In this document: positions 1-9,119 of the stretch, piece by piece
How positions within the stretch are numbered: position 1 is the first letter of the stretch
How the letters are laid out: the number at the start of each line of letters is the position of its first letter
DNA from: Chalciporus piperatus
Taxonomy: Eukaryota; Basidiomycota; Agaricomycetes; Boletales; Boletaceae
Length of the DNA: 27,633 nt
Assembly (NCBI GenBank): GCA_038093975.1
Contig: JBBPTG010000298.1
Span: forward strand, 1-27,633
Reading direction: 5' to 3'
Position numbers and translations under genes: made by a program
Notes under the pieces: model-generated
What the model was told of the DNA's origin: nothing
Databases searched by the model: none
Seen by the model: the letters and a program-made list of their open reading frames with translations, nothing else

Positions 1-147
1 AGATCAAAGGCAAGGGCAGCGCAAGCCTCGAGCACAAGAACGATTGAAACGTTCGAAACGAGTGTTTCTACGAGCTTCTTCATCCCTTTGGGACGTTCGG
101 CCGGGGTGCAGATATGTTTATGGCGTGACCTGACGAGCATCTAGTTT

Positions 148-473
148 TCACCAAACCTGGGATGGTTGTGTTCTGCGATACCAGCGTACCAGTCTTTCGT
201 TTGGCATTCTTTCGAGCAATACCACACGCTCTTGCACTACGAAACGAGGCAGATTAAGAATGCTGGAAAAAAGAAAAGAAAAAAAGTACTCACCCGTTTG
301 CACGTTTGTAACTTGTGACGGGTGGTGAAACAGGTGGTGCACTGAGTTTGAGCAGTACTCTTGTTGGACTTGATGATCTCCCGAGGAGTTGCCATTTTAC
401 GGAACAACTCTTGACCGAGAGGGTGTGTCGCATGGACGATGTGAATCTCTTTCCTTTGTTCCATCGTGTTCAA
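148..473 (-). CDS. weak coding candidate, unknown
   Basis: I do not recognise this. A minus-strand frame starts at an ATG at 473 and contains a second ATG in the context AAAATGGCAAC near 396; it carries a CTTC-type motif. At about 294 a good donor (GGTGAGTAC) is followed by a pyrimidine tract and TTTCCAG about 31 bases later. That is very short for an intron, and in the phase of the ATG frame the next exon stops after two codons. In another phase, exon 2 would continue for about 37 codons to a stop at 148. Either reading could be chance. No domain is visible and no start can be chosen. It could also be the 3' part of a gene that I cannot assemble. Confidence 0.15.
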
Positions 474-989
474 TGGACGTCAAGTTGATGGTGAGCAGAA
501 ACGATTATTCTGCTGTTTTGTTATCGGAACGAAGTTGTAATTTGAAAGTAACCAGACCGTGGTACCCCTAATCGAGCCCGCTGATTATGTCATCAGGTCT
601 TACTCATTCTTTACTCCGCGGTGACCAACGACAATGAGCAGATCGAACATGCATATGGTAGTAGCTCGGTAGCGAGCGATTGCATAGACAATCACCGCCG
701 AATCAGCAAGTTCAGGAAGACCTGTTGCTGTGCCCCCTGATCGAGGCCCATCAGACTTGGGTGCAAAGTCCCTACAGGCGCCGGTTTCATAATATCTGCC
801 AATCGTTACAGGGCAGCTTCTCAGGCTGTCTGTCTGTTAGCAACAAGTCAAGCTCAAGTTTCTCAAGTCTCACCCAGCGACTGCCTGATTATTCCGGGGT
901 CTTGCTTGCCTCGGGTGTTCCCGAGGCGATTCCGTATATTCATGACATGGCTGAAACACAACTCTTTATCGCTCTTGCCACACTCTGCC
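474..989. other. upstream region of the flavoprotein gene
   Basis: About 500 bases without a supported gene. The part nearest the start codon at 990 contains TCAAG/CTCAAG-rich sequence around 845-875, typical of a fungal leader. Overlapping open frames here and into the first exon (680-1198, 906-989) lack conserved content; the frame open from 906 continues into the gene but its N-terminal 28 residues look like translated leader. I see no TATA box that I would defend. Confidence 0.4.
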
Positions 990-3064
990 ATGGGCGCACT
1001 TCAAGGATGGCACAAAGGCGAGCGCGCTATGCAGATCAAGATGGGGCATGCCGATGCTGTGTCTCAGTTTTGGACGTGGATCGAACCAGAGTTTCCGGAA
1101 CAACATCAAGTCTTCTATACGACTCGCTTACCTTTTATTCCAATCACCACGATCGACGACAGACAACGCCCATGGGCATCTATCCTCACAGGTCCTGATG
1201 GGCAGCCTGGATTTGCGACCAGTCAGAACTTTAGCGAACTGACTATGCATGCGAAGCTGTGGGAAGGTGATCCCTTTACTCAAAACGTGGCTTCGGCGAG
1301 AGACCATCCCATGCTGATCGCTGGGATCGGTGTCGAGTTTTCAACTCGGAGAAGGAACAAATTTGCTGGTCATATAGAGACCATCGAAGGAGACGGGTTA
1401 TCCCTCCACATCCGAACAACCGTGACCCAAGCATTCGGGTGAGTTAGGACTGGACTACTATGAGGATCATCACGAAGTGTTCACCCAAAATGTAGAAATT
1501 GTCCAAAGTACATCAACTTACGCGATCTCGTTCCATTCCCCGATAGCCACCCACGTGTGGTTCATCGTCGTCTTGAATTATCGTCAGAGGAACGACTGCC
1601 AGATGACGTCATATCCTTCATCCACGAGTCGGACACCCTTTTCCTTGCGACTTGCTACAAAGCTGAGGATGAGGATAGCGGAAAGTTTCCATCGCATGCG
1701 GGCATGAATCACCGTGGAGGCAAACCTGGGTTTGCGCGTGTCCGACCTAGCGATGGCCGGACTCTGGTCATCCCCAACTATTCCGGTAAGATCGTCATCC
1801 AGACTTGGTGAGCGTCGTTCTGATGCTCGTCGAAGGGAATCGATTGATGACCTCCCTGGGAAACATCGAGGTGACTCCTCCAGCAGGGGCCACGTTCGTT
1901 TCTTTTGCTACCGGTACCGTTCTTTATCTCACCGGTGAAGCACACAATGCCGTCGGTCCAGCGGCTCAACGACTCATGCCCCAAGCAAACGCACTAACTA
2001 CCATCCGCACAACGGGCTATATACTCGTCGAAAATGCTCTCCCACTCCGCCAGAAACCAGGAACAGTGGTCCAACGCAGCCCTTATACCCCACCTGTTCG
2101 GTTCCTTGCTGAAGAAACTACCTCGACTTACTTCGTCGACGACCCCTCGGATCAACCGAAAGTGACACTCGCGAGGATAGACATCCATTCGCGTGACTTG
2201 GCGACATTCACTTTCGAGTCTCCTAGTCACCTCGACATCATCCCCGGACAGGCAGTTATACTGGACTTCAAGTCGTTTGTCGGGGAACAGACGACTCCTG
2301 ATAATCCTATGGATCTCAACGACGATCGGATTCGAACTTGGACTGTATCTAGTTCAAGTCACTGGTCCACGTCCGAGTCGCCATCCGGGAAAGCCGGTCC
2401 GGTATCATTTACCCTCACGATGCGACACAAACTCGGTGGAACAATCACAACCGCACTCTTCTTGATCGTACAGAAACTCGCGGAGTCGCTTCCAGAGCAC
2501 TTGAAGGACGCACGTCCCCTTCAGCTCAGCGTACCCCTCGTCGGTGTCGCGGGTGACTTTACGTTGCCGACACCTTCGATACCGCGCCAGAAAAGGTTGA
2601 TCTGGTTGGCGGGTGGCATCGGGTTGACGCCTTTCCTGGCGATGCTGGGGAGCTTAAGCCAAAGTCGGGGCTCGCATGAGGAGGACGCGGGTGTGGATTC
2701 TTATGATATCACCCTCGTATTGTCGACTCGCGAGCCTCAAGTTTTGCTCCCTCTCGTCAATCAAGCGTTGCAATGCGACGACGACCGCACTCGAGGAAAA
2801 CTTTCGATCCATGTCTTTTCTCACTCCCTTGATGCTTCGTCGGCGCTACCGACTGCAGAGGGTAGAACAGGACTCGTCGTCGATGTTACGAAGCACGCAG
2901 GTCGGCTGAACAGTGAAACGTTCCGCAACCTGGGCATAAGGGACTTGGAAGGAGCAGATGCCTACGTGTGTGGGCCAGAGGAGTTCGAGCAAGTTGCTAT
3001 CAGTGCATTGAAAGAAGTTGGGGTGGATTCCTCGAAGGTCAGGCGGGAAGGATTTGCCTACTGA
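990..3064 (+). CDS. split-barrel flavin domain fused to ferredoxin-reductase module (oxidoreductase)
   Basis: Predicted 655-aa protein from exons 990-1438, 1496-1785 and 1836-3064; both introns (57 and 50 bp) are GT-AG and keep frame. The ATG at 990 sits in a strong context (GCCATGG). Residues about 1-330 resemble the pyridoxamine-phosphate-oxidase-like FMN split barrel (motifs WHKGERAMQ, GNCPKYIN, FLATCY, GGKPGF, SLGNIE). From about 356 an FAD-binding ferredoxin-reductase barrel follows (RTWTVSSS near 412), then an NAD(P)-binding lobe with WLAGGIGLTPFLAML near 500 and YVCGPEEF near 623. Bacterial relatives with this reductase often carry a C-terminal 2Fe-2S ferredoxin; this protein ends right after the reductase, so its electron acceptor is either the N-terminal flavin domain or a separate partner (inference). 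No signal peptide, so likely cytosolic. The gene converges on copy A, with 180 bp between stop codons. Substrate unknown. Confidence 0.88.
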
Positions 3065-3244
3065 TATGAATGGCTGTATTTTTGAGCTAAATGTATCATC
3101 ACACGTTTCGGCACAGAACAACACAAGTGCTATACACAATGCAAGCCGCTGATATACTGTACAAACAAGACGTGACAAGAAAACAGTCAAGAGAGCATAC
3201 GACAAAGCGAGAAAGCGGGAAAATAAAAGAAAGATGCCTAGGAA

Positions 3245-4377
3245 TCAGAGGCAATTGGCCTCATCGATCTCCCAATGGCCGTAGGTTCCTAAGTCCTGTC
3301 GAACCATGCAGGTAAATATAGCTGTGGCAGCGCTGAAAGCATTTGACGAACCTGTTGGAAGCATTCTTGTGCGCCGTAAAACTCCATCCCGTGGAAACGG
3401 GCGGGCGTAGTAGCGCAGAACTCCCGCCAGTCGCCTCCCTTGGGAAGGTTCTCAAGATAATGCTCGATGCGCTGACATGAGAGGTCGGTCAGAATATAAG
3501 TCCCGACTCGACTATCACTTACCCTCTTTCCAGATCCAGGTGAGGTACATCCCTGTAGATACCATTAGTATGCAAACGTAAGACAACGAGGATGAATATG
3601 AAGCCCTTGCCTTATCTTTGTACCATAACCAGAATGGTGCACAATCGGGCTCGTGCTGATCAATTTCCCAACGACCGATCACAATGCCAGGGCCCTAGAA
3701 CAATGTGAACATTGAGCACACAAAAGCAATATCAAGTTGCTTGCCTTGTCTTCGCAACTCTTGGGGAGATAACTGACCCCATGGACCTCGAGTGGTGTGA
3801 CCTTGCATGCCTCCACTCGGTGCTGCCAGGTCATCGGCAGATTCATGAGAACGGCAGTGTACTCCCTGGTTCCATATGTGATACACGAATGTGCCTCCAC
3901 TTGACCCCAGAACATGTTCAATTTCTGGCGTTGCTCTTCCTCGCGTCTCCGATGCTCCTCCTCGATCCGGTCGTGTTCTGTGATTTCGCGCTCCCATCTC
4001 TGTCGTTCGACTCGCCTCTGCTGGTTTTCACGGCTCCGCAACTCTTGTAACTCGCGGGCATTTCTCTCGTACTCTTGGGCCCATTCCTTCCGGACATGTT
4101 CTTGACGTTCTTGCTCCTGGTGCATCCTGCGTGCGACTTCCCTTTCGTGCAATTCCTCCTTGAATTTCCACTCTTGCTCGATATCGGAGTGGTCTTGTTC
4201 TTCTATGAGCCACTGTTTACGTAGAAAGTTGTGATGCCCGACTTCTTTATCCCAACCGCGACGAATCTCGATCATAGTCTGCGGATACAGAGGACAGAGG
4301 GAGAAATGCATCCCCAAGCTGTATATCGCGAACAAGAGGACCAATACTGTGATGGCCCCGCATGAGAGTGAGGGCAT
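3245..4377 (-). CDS. copy A: signal-anchored coiled-coil protein with eight-cysteine C-terminal domain
   Basis: Predicted 305 aa. Exons, in coding order: 4377-3745, 3694-3611, 3552-3523, 3471-3352, 3295-3245. The first in-frame ATG is at 4377; the upstream open frame starts only at TTG. Residues 1-28 form a hydrophobic signal peptide or anchor (SCGAITVLVLLFAIYSLG). About 30-155 is a highly charged coiled coil rich in E, R, Q and W. The C-terminal part has YGTREYTA, CKVTPLEVHG, IGRWEID, DKGCTSPGSG, GGDWREFCATTP and GTYGHWEID, with eight cysteines shared by all three copies, suggesting four disulfides in a secretory protein (inference). Similar proteins are, from memory, widespread and uncharacterised in Agaricomycetes. 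Introns 1 (3744-3695) and 2 (3610-3553) start with GC instead of GT. A TATA-like ACTATATGA lies about 70-80 bp upstream of the ATG. Function unknown. Confidence 0.78.
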
Positions 4378-5313
4378 TCCATCCCGCTTACGACGCGACG
4401 GTTCTCTGTCCGGTAGCAAGGTGTCGTTTTCAGACGGAGGGCTAAAGGATCATATAGTATCAAGGGTGAGATTTCTGAAAGAGCAATGCAGATACAAGTC
4501 GATGAACGACTCACCACGGTGTTAATCTGGCTTCTGACGAACAAACACCAGGACTGGCCTGAGAATTCTGTCCTTTGTTATCCCAAGAACATTGTATCAG
4601 TTGGACAGGGTCGAGCAGTATGCAGGCTTACCCATGATCGATTGTTGCAAGTTTTAAGTGAGAGAGAGGATATATGAGCTATCTCCCCGGTTGGACAATC
4701 GCAACGGCCCGTGAGTGGATCGTAGAAGAGGCAGTACTACTAGCGGTTGCTTGCAGTACACAGCTCTTCTATGAATCGAAAACGGGCACTTGGATGGATG
4801 TGATGCTTCTTGGATCCTGTAAAAAAAGACGACTTATAAGGCGCCAACCGTGTGTGTGGTAGCAAAGCGGAGAGAAGATTCGAAGTTCGAAGTTCGACCG
4901 CCCAGTGACAGACGGCGCGTCACGCGGTTGTCAATAGGAGCTATTTAAATATCGTTGGGGACCTTGACATTACAGTAATGATGCCAGTGTTTATAGAATT
5001 CTTCGCTAGAGTGTTTTGCGAATGTGGCAAGGGTCACTTCAATCTTTACTCTGGTCCTTGCTGTATGTGCTCATATTTTGGGGGTGTTCCAGACATATCG
5101 ATCAATGAGACGGTCTTGATGGTCTGGTACCTGCGTGCAGCTCCCAATAAATTTACTCAAATCCCCACTCATGAACCATTTCAGTTCCAGAGCGTCAAAC
5201 CGATGCACATTCGTACAAGAAACGGACAATCGTCGTAAGGACTTACAGCACAAAACATTTAGGCACGGCACTAAACAGAAGCCAAAAAAGGTCGAAGGAG
5301 TCCGATAGGGTAT
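4378..5313. other. spacer between copies A and B
   Basis: 936 bases containing the promoter side of copy A and the 3' flank of copy B. Visible items: an A/T palindrome TATTTAAATA at 4942-4951, and a CGAAGTT heptamer repeated twice at about 4881-4897. It does not obviously share the duplicated upstream block found in front of copies B and C. Apart from the small ORF listed separately I see no coding potential. Confidence 0.4.
4978..5238 (+). CDS. small cysteine-containing ORF, doubtful
   Basis: An 86-codon frame starting ATGATG, with a TATTTAAATA element 30-40 bases upstream, which is the only reason to list it. The product would be MPVFIEFFARVFCECGKG-like at its N-terminus with a CCMC cluster near residue 28, but no family is recognisable, there is no obvious signal peptide and no intron. 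It lies on the strand opposite to copies A and B. An 86-codon open frame in about 1 kb of spacer can arise by chance. Confidence 0.15.
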   Translation: MMPVFIEFFARVFCECGKGHFNLYSGPCCMCSYFGGVPDISINETVLMVWYLRAAPNKFTQIPTHEPFQFQSVKPMHIRTRNGQSS

Positions 5314-6403
5314 TCAGCATTTGCTATCGCTGATATCCCACTGGCCGTACACTCCCCAAATCTATACGTGGCTACATCAGCCAAGTCAAACCTCTTTCGG
5401 AAATCAACCTACGGTATTGTAACACTGCTGAGCGCCTGGGAAATGCATCCCATCGAACCGAATCGGCGTTGAAGCACAGAACTCTCGCCAGTCGCCTTTG
5501 TCCGGGATATCCATCAGGTGATCTTCGATGCGCTAACACAGACACCGATCACTTATGGTATATCCGTCAGAAAAATGGTCGGCACTTACCCTCATTCCAG
5601 AACCCGGTGACGTGCATCCCTGCGAGGGTCGTCAACATGCGCGCCCGAGAGACAGCTTTGGAAGTACTTTCCTTGTCTTTATATGCTTCCCAGAACGTCG
5701 TGCAGTACGGTTCCTGTTGATTTATCAACCATCGACCGATTATGAGCCCGGAGCCCTATTGTGGCGTCAGTCATCCGCGGGATAACCAGAAAACGCGGCG
5801 CACATAGTCTTCGCAGCCGTGTGGGAAATAAGAGATTCCATGCAGCTCGAGCGGGGTGGCCTTGCAAGTCTCAATGCCGCGCTCCCAAGCCGCGGGTAGG
5901 TTCATGAGCGTAGCTGTGTACTCCATTGTTCCGTACGTTGTGCATTGGTTTGTCTGCACACTGCCCCAGAACAAGTTGAGTCGTATGCGTTCATCCTCCT
6001 CGCGAGCAACCCGGTCCTTTAGTTCCCGTTGGTGTTGAATACGCTCGTACTCCCATTCGCGGACAAGTTCCGCGTGCTCCGCTTCCTCTTGCTTCCATTG
6101 TGCCTTCTCGTTTTCCCACTTGGCTACGCGAGCAGCCCAGTCCTTTATCTCGTGTTGGTGTTGAATACGATCGTACTGCCATTGACGGAGACGGTTCGCG
6201 TGCTCCGCTTCTTCTTGTTTCCATCGGGCCTTCTCATCTTCCCACTTGGCTACCCACCTGTCGCGCACAAGAACTTCCTTGCTCCATTCCTCCCGGATGC
6301 GATCCCGTACAGCGGGATCGAGAGGTTCATTGCAGGACGTCACTGGCAATGAAAGCAAGCAGAGTGCTACAGTGAACGCGAATGTCACGATTGCAGTGAA
6401 CAT
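5314..6403 (-). CDS. copy B: secreted coiled-coil protein with duplicated heptad module and eight-cysteine domain
   Basis: Predicted 293 aa. Exons, in coding order: 6403-5804, 5755-5672, 5619-5590, 5532-5413, 5361-5314. The first in-frame ATG (6403) begins a clear signal peptide (MFTAIVTFAFTVALCLLSLP, then VTSC). The frame is open further upstream but only to a GTG, and the TATA-like TATATTAT at about 6464-6473 places transcription start near this ATG. The coiled coil holds two copies of a 42-residue module (VAKWE...), coded at 6253-6128 and 6127-6002. The C-terminal domain keeps all eight family cysteines, with YGTMEYTA, TPLELHG, IIGRWLIN, GDWREFCASTP and VYGQWDI. Intron 2 (5671-5620) begins GAAAGT, not GT, at the position where copy A has GC. 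Its 3' half is the most divergent of the three copies. Probably extracellular or wall-associated (inference). Confidence 0.78.
6002..6253 (-). repeat. tandem 126-bp (42-residue, six-heptad) module inside copy B
   Basis: Two adjacent in-frame units, 6253-6128 and 6127-6002. Each encodes 42 residues starting VAKWE and ending AAR or VAR, with conserved KQEEAEHA and ERIQHQ-type blocks. 42 residues is exactly six heptads, so addition or loss of a unit keeps both reading frame and coiled-coil register. Copy C contains a single unit at the equivalent place. Confidence 0.85.
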
Positions 6404-7226
6404 CTTCGATCCCGTCCATCCCTTTGCCTTTGACTCCCCTGGTTCACGAGCGAAGCGGCTGTATGATAATATATCAGATCGATTGGGTGTACAGTATTCA
6501 TAGGTACGCACACTGACGGTGAGCCTGAGGCTGGCGCTGTCGGTACGTAAGTGAGACGGCCGCTGAACTGAGGTAATCCAGCAGATGGACCAGTGGTGTA
6601 AGGTGGGGGAGGATTGGAACTGTTAAATATTGTAGATGTCCCTAGGAAATATGAAAGGACTGATCATTGCTCACCGCGTCGCTCCGTAATAATTATTGTG
6701 AAAGTCCATTGTGAGCTTTCAAGTCCGGCGAGCGCCTAATCTCGATGTCGGACTCTGGACAAAGCGGTTCGTCAACGTACCGAACTTGGTGCTCGTTTCG
6801 GAGAGATTGTTCAGCTAGTTTACTATGCGTGAGCACCCCGGGCAGTGGGCTACGAGGTTCACAGAGTAGTTGAGTGTGACTCTGGGGGTTGCCTTGGAAG
6901 CTGTGAACTTGCTGTGGCTTTGCGCCGAAGCCTCAAGGCCTCATGCACATCATTCGCATTTTGCCCCACGAGTTTACGAGACACGAGGACTCCTACTACT
7001 AGGTTATATAACAAAAAAGGAAGGAGGTCTGGACGCGGCGACTCCGCGGGGCTCCAATCACAGAAGAATCCAACTTTTCATACTTATGTAGCGCAGGTTG
7101 AGGCAAGAAATTGATGTGCAGGACATGTAACAAGACAACTCCGACGTGTACCGATATCAAGGGAATACATCCGGGACCACTGAGACTCGTGCGACTCGAA
7201 ACGCATGACATTCATGGACAATCCTT
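6404..7226. other. copy B upstream block and copy C 3' flank
   Basis: The part from 6404 to about 6988 is a near copy of 8194 to about 8770, i.e. the promoter side of copy C: both share the CGGCCGCTGAACTGAGGTAA region, the CGTCGCTCCGTAATAATTATT stretch and the TCGATGTCGGACTCTGGACA stretch, with scattered indels. The remainder (about 6990-7226) is the 3' flank of copy C. No independent gene seen. Confidence 0.7.
6464..6473 (-). promoter_or_regulatory. TATA-like element of copy B
   Basis: TATATTAT on the minus strand, about 61-70 bases upstream of the copy B ATG, inside the duplicated block. The same sequence lies upstream of copy C, so copy C probably still has its core promoter although its ATG is gone. 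Confidence 0.35.
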
Positions 7227-8193
7227 TCACTGGCAGTTAAAGTCCTCAATCTCCCAGTGACCGTAGGTGCCGTAGTTCTGGGAATAATCAGGTCTCGTGC
7301 GATGAAAGAAGGCAAATTGAACGCACCCATTGGAAGCATTGCTGTGCACCTGGAAAATCCATTCCCAGGAAATGGGCTGGTGTGGTAGCACAGAACTCCC
7401 GCCAGTCTCCTCCCTTTGGAAGATTGTCCAGGTAATACTCAATACGCTAACGTCACGTGGAGAAAGATAAGAACACGCAAAACCTCCCTGTCGACAACTT
7501 ACCCTCTTACCGGATCCAGGTGCCGTACACCCCTGCAGAGTGTCAATATGGCTCAGGTGAGATAGAGAGGAACGGATGTAGGAGGAACTTTCCTTATCCT
7601 TGTACCAGTTCCACTCTGGTGCACAGTCCGGTTCATTTTGATTGACTTCCCATCGACCGACGACAATGCCAGGGCCCTAATGCCGCCGTATCAACCACCC
7701 GAACGACCGTTAACGTACAACATACCTTATCCTCACAGCTCTTTGGCAGATATGAGACCCCATGGACTTCGAGAGGTGTGGTCTTGCATGCTTCCACGCG
7801 GTGTTCCCAGTATACAGGAAGATTCATCAAGATCGCTGTGTACTCCCTTGTTCCATACGTTGTGCATTGGTGTGCCCCTACACGGCCCCAGAACAAGTTG
7901 AGTCGTGTGCGTTCATACTCCTCGCGAGCAGCCCGGTCCTTTATCTCCTGTTGGTGTTGAATACGCTCGTACTGCCATTGACGGAGACGGTTCGCGTGCT
8001 CCGCTTCTTCTTGATTCCATCGGGCCTTCTCATCTTCCCACTTGGCTACCCACCTGTCGCGCACAAGAACTTCCTTGCTCCATTCCTCCCGGATGCGATC
8101 CCGTACAGCGGGATCGAGAGGATCATTGCAGGACGTCACTGGCAATGAAAGCAAGCAGAGTGCCACAGTGAACGCGAATGTCACGATTGCAAT
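7227..8193 (-). CDS. copy C: mosaic paralogue of the coiled-coil/eight-cysteine family; ATG lost
   Basis: Exons, in coding order: about 8193-7726, 7676-7593, 7532-7503, 7446-7327, 7277-7227; all splice in frame to a stop and all eight family cysteines are present. Signal peptide and coiled coil are almost identical to copy B, with one 42-residue module. From the LNLFW block onward it follows copy A instead (AHQCTTYGTREYTA, VEACKTTPLEVHG, YLPKSCEDK). Relative to B, six bases are missing where B has its ATG: the AAG-ATG-TTC-ACT-GCA stretch became AAG-ATT-GCA. No other in-frame ATG precedes the signal peptide, and upstream the frame is closed by TAA. The first in-frame ATG is deep in the cysteine domain. 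It could use a non-AUG start or an unseen upstream exon, or be a recent pseudogene. Intron 1 is normal GTATGT; intron 2 (7592-7533) begins GAAAGT as in B. Confidence 0.6.
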
Positions 8194-9119
8194 CTTCGAT
8201 CCCGTCCATCCTTTTGTCTTTGACTCCCCTGGTTCGCTAGCGAAGCGGCTGTATGATAATATATCAGATCGATTGGGTGTACAGTATTAATAGGTACGCA
8301 CACTGACGGTGAGGCTGGCGCTGTCGGTACGTAAGTGAGACGGCCGCTGAACTGAGGTAACCCAGCAGATGGACCAGTGGTGTAAGGTGGGGGAGGATTG
8401 GAACTGTTAAATGTTGTAGATGTCCCTTGGAAATATGAAAGGACTAATCATTGCTCACCGCGTCGCTCCGTAATAATTATTGTGAAAGTCCATTGTGAGC
8501 TTTGTCCGGCGAGCGCCTGATCTCGATGTCGGACTCTGGACAAAGCAGTTCGTCAACGTACCGAACTTGGTGCTCGTTTCGGAGAGGTTGTTCCTATGCG
8601 TGTGCACCCGGCGGGTTAGAGATGCTAGTACGAGGTTCACGTAGTAGTCGAGTGAGACTCTGGGGGGGTGGGGGGGAAGTTGTGAACTTGCTGTGTTCAA
8701 CACTCTTTGCGCCGAACTTGCGCCGAACCAGTGATTCGCATTTTGCCGCACGAGTTTACGAGAACACTAAGACTCTTACTAAGACAACGCAAGGACCTTG
8801 TTGCCATCTCACTGCCATTGGCATGCGAATCTGTAGAAATGCTGGAACCCGTTGCGTAAAAGAAGCAACTTGTGATAGAAATTTCCCATGGGAGTCGATA
8901 ACTTGAGAGAACGATGGCACCATGACTATGGTTGATGGTGGGTTATTGTCGAAGATTACCATTTGTCGATCTTTGCGGAAAGTGATGCTGGTGGGAGTTG
9001 GGAGTGAACATTCGGAGGAATGAGCTATGTAGCTGATCCAGATATGACTCATACCCAGCGTAACCCTTTCCAGCGACCAAGCTTGTTCTGATAGCACTCT
9101 AAAAGTCTCTCACTTCCAC
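8194..9119. other. divergent intergenic region between copy C and DAHP synthase
   Basis: The left 580 bases are the duplicated upstream block of copy C. The right 350 bases (about 8770-9119) should hold the promoter of the DAHP synthase gene on the plus strand; the ATG context there is CTTCCACATGGC. Minus-strand frames of 60-113 codons across this region show no conserved content. Confidence 0.5.

Larger units (their letters stand above)
6404..8770. repeat. segmental duplication in the tandem array
   Basis: Two direct copies of a block holding the upstream region, the signal peptide and the start of the coiled coil: roughly 5960-6988 (copy B) and 7875-8770 (copy C). Similarity is near identity close to the ATG position and decays outward through small indels and, at the far end, a G-rich tract at about 8662-8678 in the C unit. 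The duplication extends about 580 bp upstream of the coding start. Confidence 0.75.

Noticed and set aside
680..1198. 172-codon plus-strand frame overlapping the flavoprotein start
   Set aside because: The real coding fr­ame of the first exon (WHKGERAMQ...) overlaps it in another phase; the frame has no conserved content.
4378..4419. N-terminal extension of copy A (14 residues)
   Set aside because: It begins at TTG; the first ATG at 4377 fits the signal-peptide position of copy B.
4875..4900. Heat-shock-element-like GAA/TTC array
   Set aside because: The GAA and TTC units are not in the 5-bp alternating phase needed; it is better described as a CGAAGTT repeat.
6404..6511. N-terminal extension of copy B (36 residues)
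   Set aside because: It begins at GTG, overlaps the likely TATA element, and the equivalent frame in copy C is closed by TAA.
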